Shown here: piece after piece, positions 36,800 to 46,303 of the stretch
Layout: each line of letters starts with the position of its first letter
How positions within the stretch are numbered: position 1 is the first letter of the stretch
Origin: Rhodoplanes sp.
Lineage (GTDB): Bacteria; Pseudomonadota; Alphaproteobacteria; Rhizobiales; Xanthobacteraceae
Reading direction: 5' to 3'
DNA: 58,139 nucleotides
Assembly (NCBI RefSeq): GCF_013377085.1
Contig: NZ_JACAAX010000043.1
Span: 1 to 58,139, forward strand
Made by a program: the position numbers and the translations under genes
Notes under the pieces: generated by a model
Databases searched by the model: none
Seen by the model: the letters and a program-made list of their open reading frames with translations, nothing else
Told to the model about the DNA's origin: nothing

Positions 36800-37234
36800 G
36801 TGACGAGACGACATCCCCACGCCGCGCCACCGTCCGCACCGCCACGCCCGGTGTCGCGGATCATGGGCGCCGTCGCCGTGATGGCGGCCCTGCTCGTCCA
36901 GGTTCTCCTGCCGTCTCTCTCGGCCCCGGGCCGCACCGCCTCCGCCGCCGTCCTCTCGGGCCTCGCGGGCGCCGATGGATTCTGCTTCGGCGTGCCGGGG
37001 ACCGACCCGGCCTCGCCGTCCGACGACGGCGCACCCGCCCCGACACAAGACGGCCGCCGGCACGACTGCTGTGTCCTGTGCGGGACTCCAGGGCTCGCGG
37101 TCGCTGCGGCGCCCGTCCGGCACGGGCCGGCCTGGCCCAGGGTCGTGACGCGGCTTTCGGGCCGCCCGGCCGTCGCCGTGGTGGCGGCGAGCGAGCGCAT
37201 GCCGATCCGACCGCGCGCTCCGCCGGTCGCTTGA
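36800..37234 (+). CDS. DUF2946-like small envelope protein
   Basis: 144 residues if started at the GTG 36800 (basic VTRRHPH... before the helix), or 123 from the ATG at 36863. One hydrophobic helix (IMGAVAVMAALLVQVLLPSL) is followed by a periplasmic part containing HDCCVLCGTPG, the CxxC-like motif of DUF2946. Such proteins are often found next to copper genes in proteobacteria. It precedes the PCuAC copper chaperone by 103 bases. The exact start is unsure. Confidence 0.65.
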   Translation: MTRRHPHAAPPSAPPRPVSRIMGAVAVMAALLVQVLLPSLSAPGRTASAAVLSGLAGADGFCFGVPGTDPASPSDDGAPAPTQDGRRHDCCVLCGTPGLAVAAAPVRHGPAWPRVVTRLSGRPAVAVVAASERMPIRPRAPPVA

Positions 37235-37337
37235 GCGACGGGCCCCCGGCCGACCCGACCACCCGCCTTTCATGCCTCCCTTGCCGTCGAGCGCGCCGCC
37301 GAGCGCGTTGCGGCTGACACTTTTCTGGAGACTGCTC

Positions 37338-37847
37338 ATGACTCGCACCACGCTCGCGTGCACCCTTGCCGTCGCGCTCGGCGTCGCCGCCGCGCCGGCG
37401 ACCGCCGAGGAGTTCAAGGCCGGCTCGCTCCGCATCGAGCAGCCGTGGAGCCGCGCGACGCCGGGCGGCGCCAAGGTCGCCGGCGGCTACATGACCATCA
37501 CCAACACGGGCACCGAGCCCGACCGGCTGGTCGGCGGCGCCCTGCCCCAGGCCGGCCGGTTCGAGGTGCACGAGATGAAGACCGAGAACGGCGTGATGAC
37601 GATGCGGCCGCTGGCGCAGGGCCTGGAGATCAAGCCGGGCGCCACCGTCACGCTCGCGCCCGGCGGCTATCACGTGATGTTCATGGACCTGAAGGAGCCC
37701 CTGAAGCAGGGCGAGACGCTGGCGGGCGAGCTCAAGTTCGAGAAGGCCGGCACGGTCGCGGTCCGCTACACGGTCCAGGCGATCGGCGCGACCACCGGAA
37801 CCGGCACCGGCGGGGCCCCGGCCGCGGGCGGCCATCAGCACCACTGA
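37338..37847 (+). CDS. Periplasmic copper chaperone PCu(A)C
   Basis: 169 residues with a signal peptide (MTRTTLACTLAVALGVAAAPATA). The copper(I) site H(M)x10Mx21HxM is intact: VHEMKTENGVMTM, then GGYHVMFMDLKEPL. The tail GGHQHH adds extra metal ligands. PCuAC proteins deliver copper to the CuA or CuB centre of cytochrome oxidases. TGGAG precedes the ATG. It is next to a DUF2946 gene with a CCxxC motif; no ScoI or oxidase gene is in the window. Confidence 0.93.
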   Translation: MTRTTLACTLAVALGVAAAPATAEEFKAGSLRIEQPWSRATPGGAKVAGGYMTITNTGTEPDRLVGGALPQAGRFEVHEMKTENGVMTMRPLAQGLEIKPGATVTLAPGGYHVMFMDLKEPLKQGETLAGELKFEKAGTVAVRYTVQAIGATTGTGTGGAPAAGGHQHH

Positions 37848-37951
37848 GCAGAAGGACCAACGACCCTGTGGCGGGATCGTACGCGCCGCGGCGTGGCCGA
37901 TCCCGTTCCGCCCATGAGGGGCGGGCGGCTCGGCGCGCGGCACCGCGGGAC

Positions 37952-38001
37952 CTGTCAGGCGCGCCTGACAGACTTGGCCGAGGCCACCGGAGCGGCCTCG
38001 G
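37952..38001. terminator. Perfect palindrome plus hairpin after copper chaperone gene
   Basis: CTGTCAGGCGCGCCTGACAG at 37952-37971 is a perfect 20-base palindrome. Directly after it CCGAGGCC and GGCCTCGG (37978-38001) form an eight-base stem. They could end the chaperone transcript or bind a regulator of the FkbM gene. A T-tract is absent. The rest of the 365-base gap (37848-38212) includes an AT-rich stretch near 38038-38055, perhaps a promoter. Confidence 0.45.
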
Positions 38002-38212
38002 CATCCCGCACATCCCGCATACGGGTGCACCTCTTCAAACTTTACCTAAATTTAAGTCGAGGTCCGGCACCCTGCGCGGACGTGTGCGGCCGCGCTTTCC
38101 TCGGCCGCCCGCTCCGGGTATAGACTAGGCATCGATCTATCGGACCAGCTTTGTCGAACTTCGTTACAGTACAGCAACAAATAAAGCCGGACCAACGAAA
38201 GACCTCGTCTCG

Positions 38213-39187
38213 ATGTCCGCTTCCGATCCCCGGCAAACCCCTCCGCTGACCTTCGACCGCCGCACCGGCCGTCTGGGGGGCGCGAGCCTCACCGAGCGCT
38301 TTGCCGCCTTCGCCATGAAGGCCGGCGCGCGGCTGACCGAGCCGATCTGGCATCGCGGCTTCTCGATCGGCTGCAAGATTCTGTCGATCGCGCTCGACGG
38401 GCGCGAGGCCGTGGTCGACCTCAACGAGGACGCCCGCTTCGCATTTCCGTTCGGCGACGGCTACTGGAGCGTCCTGTTCGACGCGCGCTACGTTTACGAG
38501 GCGGAGCTCGAGCGCTTCCTGATGAACGTCGTCGACGTCGATTACACGTTCGTCGATTGCGGCGCGAATTACGGCCTGTGGTCCGTACTGGTGACCAGCA
38601 AGCCGTTCGGCGCCCACAGGGCGATCGCCATCGAAGCGTCGTCGCGCAACGCCGTCAAGTGCCGCCGCAATGCCGAGATCAATGGCGGGCGCTTCGCCGT
38701 CCGCCACCAGGCGATCGGAGAAGCAGCCGGCGGCGTGGCCCGCCTGAGCGGGCGCAAGCACGAGGCCTTCACGATCGCGGCCGGCGACGACGCCGTGTTC
38801 TGCGAGGAGGTCGGAGTGATCTCGCTCGACAGCCTGATCGACGACGGCACGCTGAAACAGGACGGCCGCTTCGTCGTCAAGCTCGACGTCGAGGGGGTGG
38901 AGATCGAGGCCCTGAAGGGCGGCCGGCGGCTGCTCGATGCCGACAGCATCATCCTGTGCGAGGAGCACGGCGCCGACCGAACCCATGGCGTCACCCGCCA
39001 TGTGCTGGCGCAGCCCGGCTGCCGCGAGTTCGTGCTCGACCCGCGCACCGGCCGGTTCGAGGAGGTCCGCGAGCCGGCCTTCCTCGACCGCATCAAGACC
39101 AACCACGCGGTCGGCTACAACGTGTTCGTCACCAAGAGCCCGTTCTGGACCGAGCGGCTGCGCAGCGCGCCGCCCGTGGTGCGCTGA
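38213..39187 (+). CDS. FkbM family methyltransferase
   Basis: 324 residues. TFVDCGANYGLWSVL is the SAM-binding motif, IAIEASSRNAVKCRRNAE the acidic loop, and FVVKLDVEGVEIEALKGGRRLL the Methyltransf_21 core. About 80 residues precede the SAM domain. FkbM enzymes O-methylate sugars of glycans, lipids or polyketides. No glycan cluster is adjacent, so the acceptor is unknown. Confidence 0.88.
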   Translation: MSASDPRQTPPLTFDRRTGRLGGASLTERFAAFAMKAGARLTEPIWHRGFSIGCKILSIALDGREAVVDLNEDARFAFPFGDGYWSVLFDARYVYEAELERFLMNVVDVDYTFVDCGANYGLWSVLVTSKPFGAHRAIAIEASSRNAVKCRRNAEINGGRFAVRHQAIGEAAGGVARLSGRKHEAFTIAAGDDAVFCEEVGVISLDSLIDDGTLKQDGRFVVKLDVEGVEIEALKGGRRLLDADSIILCEEHGADRTHGVTRHVLAQPGCREFVLDPRTGRFEEVREPAFLDRIKTNHAVGYNVFVTKSPFWTERLRSAPPVVR

Positions 39188-39316
39188 TCCCGTGGTGCGC
39201 CGAGTGAATTCTCTGCATCGGCCGCACGTATGCGGCCCGCACGGTCGTCACGTTGCCATCATCTCTCGCTACCGGCTGGTTCGCACATCTCGTGCCACCA
39301 AACGGGAGATTCGCTC

Positions 39317-39610
39317 GTGAGAACATTCGCTGCCGCTGCCGTTCTCTGCCTGATCGCCGCCACGGCTCAAGCCCAGAGCCCGGCCCCGGCCCCGGCCACA
39401 GCCCCGGCCGCAACCCCGGCCTCGACGACCACATGCAAGGCGCAGGCCGCCGAGAAGAAGCTCCGCGGCGCCGCTCAGACCAGCTTCCTCAAGAAGTGCG
39501 AGACCGACGCCAAGGCGTCCTGCGACACCTCGGCGACCGAGAAGAAGCTCGCCGGTGCCGCCAAGACGAGCTTCACCAAGAAGTGTGTGGTCGACGCGGT
39601 CGGCAAGTGA
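39317..39610 (+). CDS. PsiF repeat protein
   Basis: 97 residues from GTG at 39317, with GGGAG upstream. A signal peptide (MRTFAAAAVLCLIAATAQAQ) and an Ala/Pro-rich spacer are followed by two PsiF repeats, each with the form C-x3-A-x3-KKL-x-GAA-x-TSF-x-KKC. It is periplasmic. The E. coli homologue is induced by phosphate starvation through PhoB; the biochemical role is unknown. No Pho box was identified in the 129 bases upstream. Confidence 0.88.
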   Translation: MRTFAAAAVLCLIAATAQAQSPAPAPATAPAATPASTTTCKAQAAEKKLRGAAQTSFLKKCETDAKASCDTSATEKKLAGAAKTSFTKKCVVDAVGK

Positions 39611-39816
39611 CGCGTCTCCGGCACATCGCGTGCCGAACGCACCTCGGGCGCCGAAATAGCGCCTGATGGTGCTGCAGATGCTGCGGGCGGGCGCCGGCTT
39701 CGGCGGCGCGCCGCCTGCAGGCGCCCCGCCCGGTGTGTCCGACACCCGGCCGGCGGACGACCGAGCCGCCGCCGAGCCGGCTTCGCCCGCCTCTCAATAT
39801 CTGCCGTCATATCCTT

Positions 39817-39844
39817 GGCGATGCTCGCCTTCGCGAGCATCGCC
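39817..39844. terminator. Stem-loop between convergent psiF and yidB-like genes
   Basis: GGCGATGCTCG and CGAGCATCGCC are exact complements around CCTTCG. It lies between two convergent genes and probably serves as a bidirectional barrier. No strong T-tract is present. The remainder of 39611-39893 holds another GC-rich stem near 39690-39745 but no gene. Confidence 0.5.
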
Positions 39845-39893
39845 GGCGCCACCGTGGCGTCTTGCGCGGCGTGACTGTCGGGCGATGGCTCGC

Positions 39894-40364
39894 TCAGCGG
39901 CCGATGTCGTCGAAGCCAGCCTTCTGGGCCAGCGAGCCGCCCCCGATGTCGCCGGGGCCGCCCTGGTCGGCCTCGCGGTCGGCGCCCGGGTTGATCGCCA
40001 TCGGGTCCTCGACGAGATGGCCGTTCGGGCTCATCGTGTCGATGGTCTGCGGCAGGTGCTGGGCCAGGATGGCGAGGAGCTGGTCGAGCGGCAGCCCGGC
40101 CTCCTGCGCCATCCGGGACAGATCGCCATTGCCGAGCGCGCTGCGGAGCTGGTCCGGCGACACCGGCGCGTTGGCGCCTTGGCCGAGCCACGAGCCGACC
40201 TGCTGGTCGAGCCCGCCGCGGCGCAGCGCATCGAGCAGGCCGCCGACGCCGCCGAGATCGGTGCGGCCGAGAATCTGCGAGAGGATCGACGGCAGGGCCG
40301 AGGTGTCGAGCTGCTGTAAGGCGCTCTTCATGGCACCGGCGATCAGGCTGTCGAGAAGGCCCAT
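39894..40364 (-). CDS. YidB/DUF937 family protein
   Basis: 156 residues from the ATG at 40364. MGLLDSLIAGAMKSALQQ and then GLLDALRRGGLDQQVGSWLGQGANAPVSPDQLRSALG and LDQLLAILAQHLPQTIDTMSPNGHL are the DUF937 signature. Small, cytoplasmic, helical; function unknown. A TCCAGGAGAA ribosome site precedes the ATG. Confidence 0.85.
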   Translation of the reverse strand: MGLLDSLIAGAMKSALQQLDTSALPSILSQILGRTDLGGVGGLLDALRRGGLDQQVGSWLGQGANAPVSPDQLRSALGNGDLSRMAQEAGLPLDQLLAILAQHLPQTIDTMSPNGHLVEDPMAINPGADREADQGGPGDIGGGSLAQKAGFDDIGR

Positions 40365-40539
40365 GAGGTTCTCCTGGAGGGTCGCACCGAAAGACGCGGA
40401 CGGCGGCTGGCGGGTCGGTCGGCGCCGACCACCCGCTCCCGCCGTACCCGCATACGGCCTCAACTTCATGACGTTCGTGGGGCGGCTCGCCGAGCCGGCG
40501 CGTTGGAGGGGGGACCGGCCGCCCGGGCGGCCACCCGCG

Positions 40540-41547
40540 TCACAGCGGCTCCGGCGTCCCGCGGGAGTTCCTCAGCACCATGCAGGCGCCGCCCTGCTTC
40601 GACAGCGTGCCGCACAGCTTCACGGCGTCCGCCCGGGTCTCGACGCCGACCCGCATCTGGTAGAAGGCGCTCGGGCCGCGGCTGCGCAGCACGGTGCGGA
40701 CGATCATCGGATCGCGGCCGTCGAGCTCGGTCCGGAAGCGTTTCTCGATCCGGGCATAGGCCGCCAGCACCTTGTCGCGCGAGAATCCGGCGGAAAGCTG
40801 CACGCCCCAGGGCCGCGCCGCGCCCTCGCGCACCCGCCGCTCCAGCTCGCCGACGAACATGCTGGGCTGCTCCTTCAGGAGCGCCGCGAGCGTCGCGCAG
40901 GAGGTCGGCTCCGCGAGCCCGTCCTGGCCGGAGCGGCCGAGCGCCGCCCACTCCTCGGCGGTGCGGCCCGTGATGGCACGGACATAGCGCTGGGTCTCGC
41001 CCGGCAGGGTGCCGCGCCCGTCGAGCCAATCGCGCAGGCGCCGCGGCCCGGCATTGTAGGCCGCCGCCGCCAGCCCGAGATTGCCGAAGGTTTCCCGCAA
41101 CTCCTTGAGGAACTCGGCCGACTTGGGCAACGCCGCCACCGGGTCGAACGGGTCGAGCAGGCCGCGCTCCTCGGCCGTGTACGGCATGAACTGGGCGATG
41201 CCCTGGGCGCGATGGCCGCGCCGCGTCATCGGGCCGACCACGTTCGGCCGGAACCGACTCTCCTGCCAGATCAGCCGGGCGAAGAAGGACAGCGGCAGCC
41301 CGTTGGCGTCCGCCGCCGATTCGAGGATCAGACAGATCGAGTCCATGGCGCTGCCCGGCTGCGCCGGGGGACGCGTCCCCGGCGGCGGCACGGCGGTCGG
41401 CGCGGGCGCTTCGGGCGCCGATGCTTCGGGCATGGATGCCGGCGCGGCTTCGGCGGCAGGCGGCGGGGCCGGCACGGGATCTGGCTCGGCCCGGACCGCA
41501 CCCAGGCCGGCCAACACCGCGATCAGCACGATCGGCAGAACCCGCAT
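40540..41547 (-). CDS. Lytic murein transglycosylase (SLT domain)
   Basis: 335 residues from the ATG at 41547. Signal peptide MRVLPIVLIAVLAGLGAVRA and an Ala/Pro-rich linker to about residue 65 precede an SLT domain: the catalytic Glu in IWQESRFRPN, GIAQFMPYTAEERGL and AAAYNAGPRRL. The remaining 150 residues include a region with a Cys pair (KLCGTLSKQGGACMVL) that may form a disulfide and resembles SPOR-like ends. It cleaves peptidoglycan in the periplasm. It follows azlCD by 80 bases. Confidence 0.92.
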   Translation of the reverse strand: MRVLPIVLIAVLAGLGAVRAEPDPVPAPPPAAEAAPASMPEASAPEAPAPTAVPPPGTRPPAQPGSAMDSICLILESAADANGLPLSFFARLIWQESRFRPNVVGPMTRRGHRAQGIAQFMPYTAEERGLLDPFDPVAALPKSAEFLKELRETFGNLGLAAAAYNAGPRRLRDWLDGRGTLPGETQRYVRAITGRTAEEWAALGRSGQDGLAEPTSCATLAALLKEQPSMFVGELERRVREGAARPWGVQLSAGFSRDKVLAAYARIEKRFRTELDGRDPMIVRTVLRSRGPSAFYQMRVGVETRADAVKLCGTLSKQGGACMVLRNSRGTPEPL

Positions 41548-41627
41548 GCGCCCTCGCTGGTGGTGTCCCCGATCGGTACGCCTCGTCCCCTCTGCCCGCC
41601 AAAGTCGACCGGATTGCGGAGACGCCG

Positions 41628-41966
41628 TCAGCGCCCGATCACCAGGTCGGCGGCGATCAGCGCAGCCGTGCCGGCGACGACGCCGGCGAACACCGATTGG
41701 CGGAACAGCGCGAAAGCCGCCATGCCGACCGCCGCCGACCCCAGCCTTATCCACAATGGCACCCCGGCGAGCGCCCCCGGCGCGAACACGATGATCTTGG
41801 CGACCACGCCGGTGAGAATCGCGGTCGCCACCGCCCTCACCCAGAGCAGCGCCTCGGAGGTCTCGTCGAGCCCGCGCGAGAAAAAGACGCCGAGCCAGCG
41901 CCACACCTCGTTGGGCAGGAAGCCGACCACCACCAGGATCAGATAGGGCCAGAGATCCGCCGTCAT
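41628..41966 (-). CDS. azlD: AzlD family transporter subunit
   Basis: 112 residues, nearly all membrane: LWPYLILVVVGFLPNEVWRWLGV, VRAVATAILTGVVAKIIVF, LGSAAVGMAAFALF and VAGTAALIAADLVIG. It is the small subunit of AzlCD exporters for branched-chain amino acids. It overlaps azlC by four bases (ATGA). Confidence 0.88.
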   Translation of the reverse strand: MTADLWPYLILVVVGFLPNEVWRWLGVFFSRGLDETSEALLWVRAVATAILTGVVAKIIVFAPGALAGVPLWIRLGSAAVGMAAFALFRQSVFAGVVAGTAALIAADLVIGR

Positions 41967-42715
41967 CGCCGCGCCCTCGCGACGCGGTGCACCAGATAGG
42001 CCGCGGTGCCGCCGACCAAGCCGGTCCACATCAGGTCGAGCCCGACGCCGAGCAGCGCCAGCAGCGGGCTGAGCACCAGGCCCGCCACCGCGGCGATCCG
42101 ATCCGAGATCATCCGGCTCGAGCGGACGACCGACACCAGGAACGACATCGGGGTGAGGAACAGGAGACCGCCGACCAGCGGCTCGGGCAGCACCCGGGCG
42201 AAATAGAAGCCCGCGACGCTGGCCAGCGAGGCGCTGGCGATCAGCATGGTGCCGATCCCGTTGGCGAAAGCGATGCGCTGCTCGGGCGGCCGGCGATGGG
42301 CGAGCCGCAGCGCCTCCATCCACATGCTCACGGCGGTGAAATGCGCGGCCAGCACGACACCCGGCAGGCGCGACGACGGCGTGCGCAGGATCGGCAGCAG
42401 CGCCACCACCATGGGCAGCAGCCGCACGCCGCTGAGGCTGACCGCGACGGCGACCTCGATCGGCGCCGCCCCGGCGGCCAGTGCCGTGATCATGATGACC
42501 TGCGCGGGCGCCGCCCAGACCACCAAGGTCGACAGCACCACCCAGACGACCGAGTAGCCGAGATCGTGGGCCAGCGCCCCGATGCTGATGTAGGTGCCGA
42601 TCAGGACGATCTGGAACACCGACACGGCGCCGGCCTTGCAGCCCGCGAGATAGCCCTCCCACACCGGAGAGCCGCCGGAAGCCGTACCGTCCTGCGCCAT
42701 GCCGTTCTGTCCCAT
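41963..42715 (-). CDS. azlC: AzlC family branched-chain amino acid permease
   Basis: 250 residues from the ATG at 42715; an ATG five codons later has the better ribosome site (GGGAC). GYLAGCKAGAVSVFQIVLIGTYISIGALAHDLG, WAAPAQVIMITAL and VSLSGVRLLPMVVALLP are AzlC blocks. Seven or eight helices. With AzlD it probably exports branched-chain amino acids or analogues. Confidence 0.9.
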   Translation of the reverse strand: MGQNGMAQDGTASGGSPVWEGYLAGCKAGAVSVFQIVLIGTYISIGALAHDLGYSVVWVVLSTLVVWAAPAQVIMITALAAGAAPIEVAVAVSLSGVRLLPMVVALLPILRTPSSRLPGVVLAAHFTAVSMWMEALRLAHRRPPEQRIAFANGIGTMLIASASLASVAGFYFARVLPEPLVGGLLFLTPMSFLVSVVRSSRMISDRIAAVAGLVLSPLLALLGVGLDLMWTGLVGGTAAYLVHRVARARR

Positions 42716-42827
42716 AGGCTGCCGCAGGGCGCAATCGGGTTCGCGCCGCACGAGGCATGCGGAGATGGCGGGACGTTCGGCGGCGTCGACAATGCGGAGG
42801 TCGACCACGCGCGAGGCGGACAAATAG

Positions 42828-42876
42828 GAAAGGCCCCGGCCGAACCGGCGTGGGATCGGTTCGGCCGAGGCCTTTC
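42828..42876 (-). terminator. Strong stem-loop between small membrane gene and azlC
   Basis: GAAAGGCC-CCGGCCGAACC pairs with GGTTCGGCCGAGGCCTTTC, a 19-base stem with one mismatch and an 11-base loop. It lies about 50 bases downstream of the small gene at 42925-43095 and upstream of azlC, so it would isolate the two. CCTTTCC follows on the minus strand. Confidence 0.65.
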
Positions 42877-42924
42877 GACCGGGCGCTCAGACGTCAGCCC
42901 GGTAGATCTGGCGGCGAGGCGGGA

Positions 42925-43095
42925 TCAGAACCCGCCGGCGCCGGGAAAGCAGAACCCGATGCGAGCGAGCCAGGTGCCGAGAACGGCCGCGCCGGTCGCG
43001 ACCGCCGGCATGGTGGCGACCAGCACGATGGCGATCATCAGGACGACGCTGGCCGGCGTCGTGGCGGGGGCGGTATCGTTGGCGGCGGAGGTCAT
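42925..43095 (-). CDS. Small membrane protein, hypothetical
   Basis: 56 residues from the ATG at 43095. A polar N-terminus (MTSAANDTAPATTPA) precedes a long hydrophobic helix (SVVLMIAIVLVATMPAVATGAAVLGTWLARIG) and a short tail ending FCFPGAGGF. A strong stem-loop lies immediately downstream, which supports a real transcription unit. The ribosome site (GTGAG) is weak. No family is recognised. Confidence 0.5.
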   Translation of the reverse strand: MTSAANDTAPATTPASVVLMIAIVLVATMPAVATGAAVLGTWLARIGFCFPGAGGF

Positions 43096-43307
43096 GGCAC
43101 TCACGCGGGTTCGGGGGCGGTGTCGCGGATCACCTCGCAACCACCGTGCCAGACGCCACCCCGAGGCCGTCCAGGGACTTGGTTGGTCAACAAATCGTTG
43201 CTGCCGCAAGACCTTGGAACATTCTACCGGGCAAAGGGCAGAGTCTGCCGGTTGGGGGCCGCGTGCGCGCCCTCCGAGCCACGCTGTCCGAAGCCGCCCC
43301 GAACGCA

Positions 43308-43332
43308 GCGCGCCCCGGCGAACCGGGGCGCG
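43308..43332 (-). terminator. Stem-loop downstream of clpA
   Basis: CGCGCCCCGG and CCGGGGCGCG form a ten-base stem with a TTCG loop on the minus strand, about 50 bases past the clpA stop. It is very stable but lacks a T-tract. Confidence 0.55.
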
Positions 43333-43380
43333 TGACGACGAGATGAGTTCGATGACCTGCGGCGAAGGCCCGAGCGGACC

Positions 43381-45864
43381 TTAGGCCTTGACCAGCGGCA
43401 CCTTCGGCACCGAGCCCTTTCCGCCGGGACCCGACCCGTTGCCGCCGGAGGGCGGGCCACCCTCGCCCTTCGGGCCGGGCGGCTTCGCCCGACGGGTACC
43501 GCCACGGCCGCCGCTGCCGCCCCGCCGCCGCTTCGCCTTGGGGGCGGAGGGCAGCTTCTCGGGCTTCGGCGTGATCGGGCCTTCCAGGAACTCGAAGCCG
43601 AGCTTGTCGCCGTCGATCTCGTCCTTGACGACGATGACCCGGACGTGGCCGCCGTTCTTGAGCTTGCCGAACAGCACCTCGTCGGCGAGCGGCTTCTTGA
43701 TGTACTCCTGGATGACCCGCGACATCGGCCGCGCACCCATCTGCTGATCGTAGCCGCGGACCACCAGCCACTTGGAGGCCTCGTCCGACAGCTCGATGGT
43801 GACGTCGCGGTCGGCGAGCTGGGCCTCGAGCTGGAGGACGAACTTCTCCACCACCTTGGCGATGATCGACTCGTCGAGATGGTTGAAGCCGATGATGGCG
43901 TCGAGCCGGTTGCGGAACTCGGGCGCGAACAGCCGGTTGATCGCCTCGGAGTCGTCTCCCTCGCGCTTCGCGCGATGGAACCCGAACGCGGCCTTGGCCA
44001 TGTCGGCGGCGCCCGCGTTCGTCGTCATGATCAGGATGATGTTGCGGAAGTCGACCTGCTTGCCGTTGTGGTCGGTCAGCTTGCCGTGATCCATGATCTG
44101 CAGGAGCACGTTGTAGAGGTCGGGATGCGCCTTCTCGACCTCGTCGAGCAGCAGCACGCTGTGCGGATGCTGATCGACGCTGTCGGTCAGCAGGCCGCCC
44201 TGGTCGAAGCCGACATAGCCGGGCGGCGCGCCGATCAGGCGCGACACCGTGTGGCGCTCCATGTATTCGGACATGTCGAAGCGGATCAGCTCGACGCCGA
44301 GCGTCAAGGCGAGCTGCTTGGCCACCTCGGTCTTGCCGACGCCGGTCGGGCCGGAGAACAGGTAGCAGCCGATCGGCTTCTCCGGCTCGCGCAGGCCGGC
44401 GCGGGCGAGCTTGATCGACGCTGCCAGGGCCTCGATCGGCTTGTCCTGGCCATAGACGACGCGCTTGAGGTTCTCCTCGAGATTGGCGAGCACCACGGCG
44501 TCGTCCTTCGACACGGTCTTCGGCGGAATCCGCGCCATGGTCGCGATGGTGGTCTCGATCTCCTTGAGGCCGATCGTCTTCTTGCGCCGGTGCTCGGGCA
44601 GCAGCATCTGGGCCGCACCCGACTCGTCGATCACGTCGATCGCCTTGTCGGGCAGCTTGCGGTCGTGGATATAGCGGGCCGAGAGCTCGACGGCCGCCTT
44701 GATCGCCTCGTTGGTGTATTTGAGCTTGTGGTAGTCCTCGAAATACGGCTTGAGGCCTTTCAGGATCTCGATCGAGTCGGCGACGGTCGGCTCGTTGACG
44801 TCGATCTTCTGGAAGCGGCGGACCAGCGCCCGGTCCTTCTCGAAGTACTGGCGGTACTCCTTGTAGGTGGTCGAGCCGATGCAGCGCACCGTGCCGGAGG
44901 CGAGCGCCGGCTTCAGCAGGTTCGACGCATCCATGGCGCCGCCCGAGGTGGCGCCGGCGCCGATCACCGTGTGGATCTCGTCGATGAACATGATCGCGCC
45001 CGGATAGGCCTCGATCTCCTTGATCACCTGCTTGAGGCGCTCCTCGAAGTCGCCGCGATAGCGGGTGCCGGCCAGGAGCGTGCCCATGTCGAGCGCGAAC
45101 ACGGTTGCGCCCTTGAGCACGTCCGGCACCTCGCCGTGGACGATCCGACGGGCCAGGCCCTCGGCGATCGCCGTCTTGCCGACGCCGGGGTCGCCGACGA
45201 ACAGCGGGTTGTTCTTCTGGCGCCGGCAGAGGACCTGGATGGTGCGGCTGATCTCACTGTCGCGGCCGATCAACGGGTCGATCTTGCCCTCGCGCGCCTT
45301 CTTGTTGAGATTGACGCAATAAGCCTCCAAGGCGTCACCTTTCTTCTTGGTGTCCTCGTTCGGCTTGGCGCCGTCCGAATCCTCCTCCGACGCGCCCCGG
45401 GCGGGCCGCGCCTCGGTGAGCCCCGGTCGCTTGGCGATCCCGTGGCTGATGTAGTTCACCGCGTCGTAGCGCGTCATCTCCTGCTCTTGCAGGAAATAGG
45501 CCGCATGGCTCTCGCGCTCGGCGAAGATCGCGACGAGGACATTCGCCCCCGTCACCTCCTCGCGGCCGGAGGACTGGACGTGAATCACGGCGCGCTGGAT
45601 CACCCGCTGGAAGCCGGCCGTGGGCTTGGAATCCTCGGTGCCGTCCGTCACCAGGTTCTCCAGCTCGGACTCGATATAGGCGACGAGATTGCGCCGGAGC
45701 TTCTCGAGGTCGACATTGCAGGCCCGCATGACGGCGGCGGCATCCTGGTCGTCGACCAGGGCGAGCAGGAGATGCTCGAGCGTCGCGTATTCGTGGCGGT
45801 GCTCGTTGGCCAGCGCGAGCGCCCGGTGAAGCGATTGTTCGAGGCTCCGCGAGAAGGTCGGCAT
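43381..45864 (-). CDS. clpA: ATP-dependent Clp protease ATP-binding subunit ClpA
   Basis: 827 residues. The Clp_N domain ([30 protein letters not shown]) is followed by two AAA+ modules with Walker [16 protein letters not shown] and [15 protein letters not shown], and a D2-small domain. It unfolds substrates for ClpP. About 65 C-terminal residues after [12 protein letters not shown] are a Gly/Pro/Lys/Arg-rich tail ([19 protein letters not shown]...) beyond the E. coli length of 758. It follows clpS by 37 bases. Confidence 0.96.
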   Translation of the reverse strand: MPTFSRSLEQSLHRALALANEHRHEYATLEHLLLALVDDQDAAAVMRACNVDLEKLRRNLVAYIESELENLVTDGTEDSKPTAGFQRVIQRAVIHVQSSGREEVTGANVLVAIFAERESHAAYFLQEQEMTRYDAVNYISHGIAKRPGLTEARPARGASEEDSDGAKPNEDTKKKGDALEAYCVNLNKKAREGKIDPLIGRDSEISRTIQVLCRRQKNNPLFVGDPGVGKTAIAEGLARRIVHGEVPDVLKGATVFALDMGTLLAGTRYRGDFEERLKQVIKEIEAYPGAIMFIDEIHTVIGAGATSGGAMDASNLLKPALASGTVRCIGSTTYKEYRQYFEKDRALVRRFQKIDVNEPTVADSIEILKGLKPYFEDYHKLKYTNEAIKAAVELSARYIHDRKLPDKAIDVIDESGAAQMLLPEHRRKKTIGLKEIETTIATMARIPPKTVSKDDAVVLANLEENLKRVVYGQDKPIEALAASIKLARAGLREPEKPIGCYLFSGPTGVGKTEVAKQLALTLGVELIRFDMSEYMERHTVSRLIGAPPGYVGFDQGGLLTDSVDQHPHSVLLLDEVEKAHPDLYNVLLQIMDHGKLTDHNGKQVDFRNIILIMTTNAGAADMAKAAFGFHRAKREGDDSEAINRLFAPEFRNRLDAIIGFNHLDESIIAKVVEKFVLQLEAQLADRDVTIELSDEASKWLVVRGYDQQMGARPMSRVIQEYIKKPLADEVLFGKLKNGGHVRVIVVKDEIDGDKLGFEFLEGPITPKPEKLPSAPKAKRRRGGSGGRGGTRRAKPPGPKGEGGPPSGGNGSGPGGKGSVPKVPLVKA

Positions 45865-45901
45865 CAGCGTATGGTCCTGTCCTGAAGGGAGTCGCCGCTC
45901 G

Positions 45902-46303
45902 TCACTTCTTCTCCATGACGCATTGGAGAGGATGCTGGTGTTTGCGGGCGAAGTCCATCACCTGGGTCACCTTGGTCTCCGCCACCTCGTAGGTGAAGAT
46001 GCCGCACTCCCCGATCCCGTGATGGTGGACGTGCAGCATGATGCGGGTCGCCGCCTCGCGGTCCTTGTTGAAGAAGCGCTCCAGCACATGCACCACGAAC
46101 TCCATCGGCGTGTAGTCGTCGTTGAGCAGCAACACCCGGTAAAGGTTCGGTCTTTTGGTTTGCGTCTTGGTCTTTGTGATGACCGCCGTGCCGGGGCCGG
46201 CGGGATCCTGGCGGCGTTTGCGATCGCCGTTGGCGGCGGTCGGCGGCGAAGCGTCGCGCCGGGCCACGGGGTCGATGAGTGGGTCAGTCGAGCAGGCCGT
46301 CAT
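45902..46303 (-). CDS. clpS: ATP-dependent Clp protease adapter ClpS
   Basis: 133 residues from the ATG at 46303. The C-terminal 85 residues are the adapter domain: [25 protein letters not shown] with the N-degron-contacting NDD, and [23 protein letters not shown] with the His of the pocket. An extended disordered N-terminal part of about 45 residues ([14 protein letters not shown]) is typical of alphaproteobacterial ClpS1. It delivers N-end-rule substrates to ClpAP, and is the first gene of the clpS-clpA operon. Confidence 0.95.
   Translation of the reverse strand: MTACSTDPLIDPVARRDASPPTAANGDRKRRQDPAGPGTAVITKTKTQTKRPNLYRVLLLNDDYTPMEFVVHVLERFFNKDREAATRIMLHVHHHGIGECGIFTYEVAETKVTQVMDFARKHQHPLQCVMEKK

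Noticed and set aside
43645-45885. A 746-codon plus-strand frame
   Set aside because: Antisense to clpA and rich in Asp/Arg/Leu without any motif.
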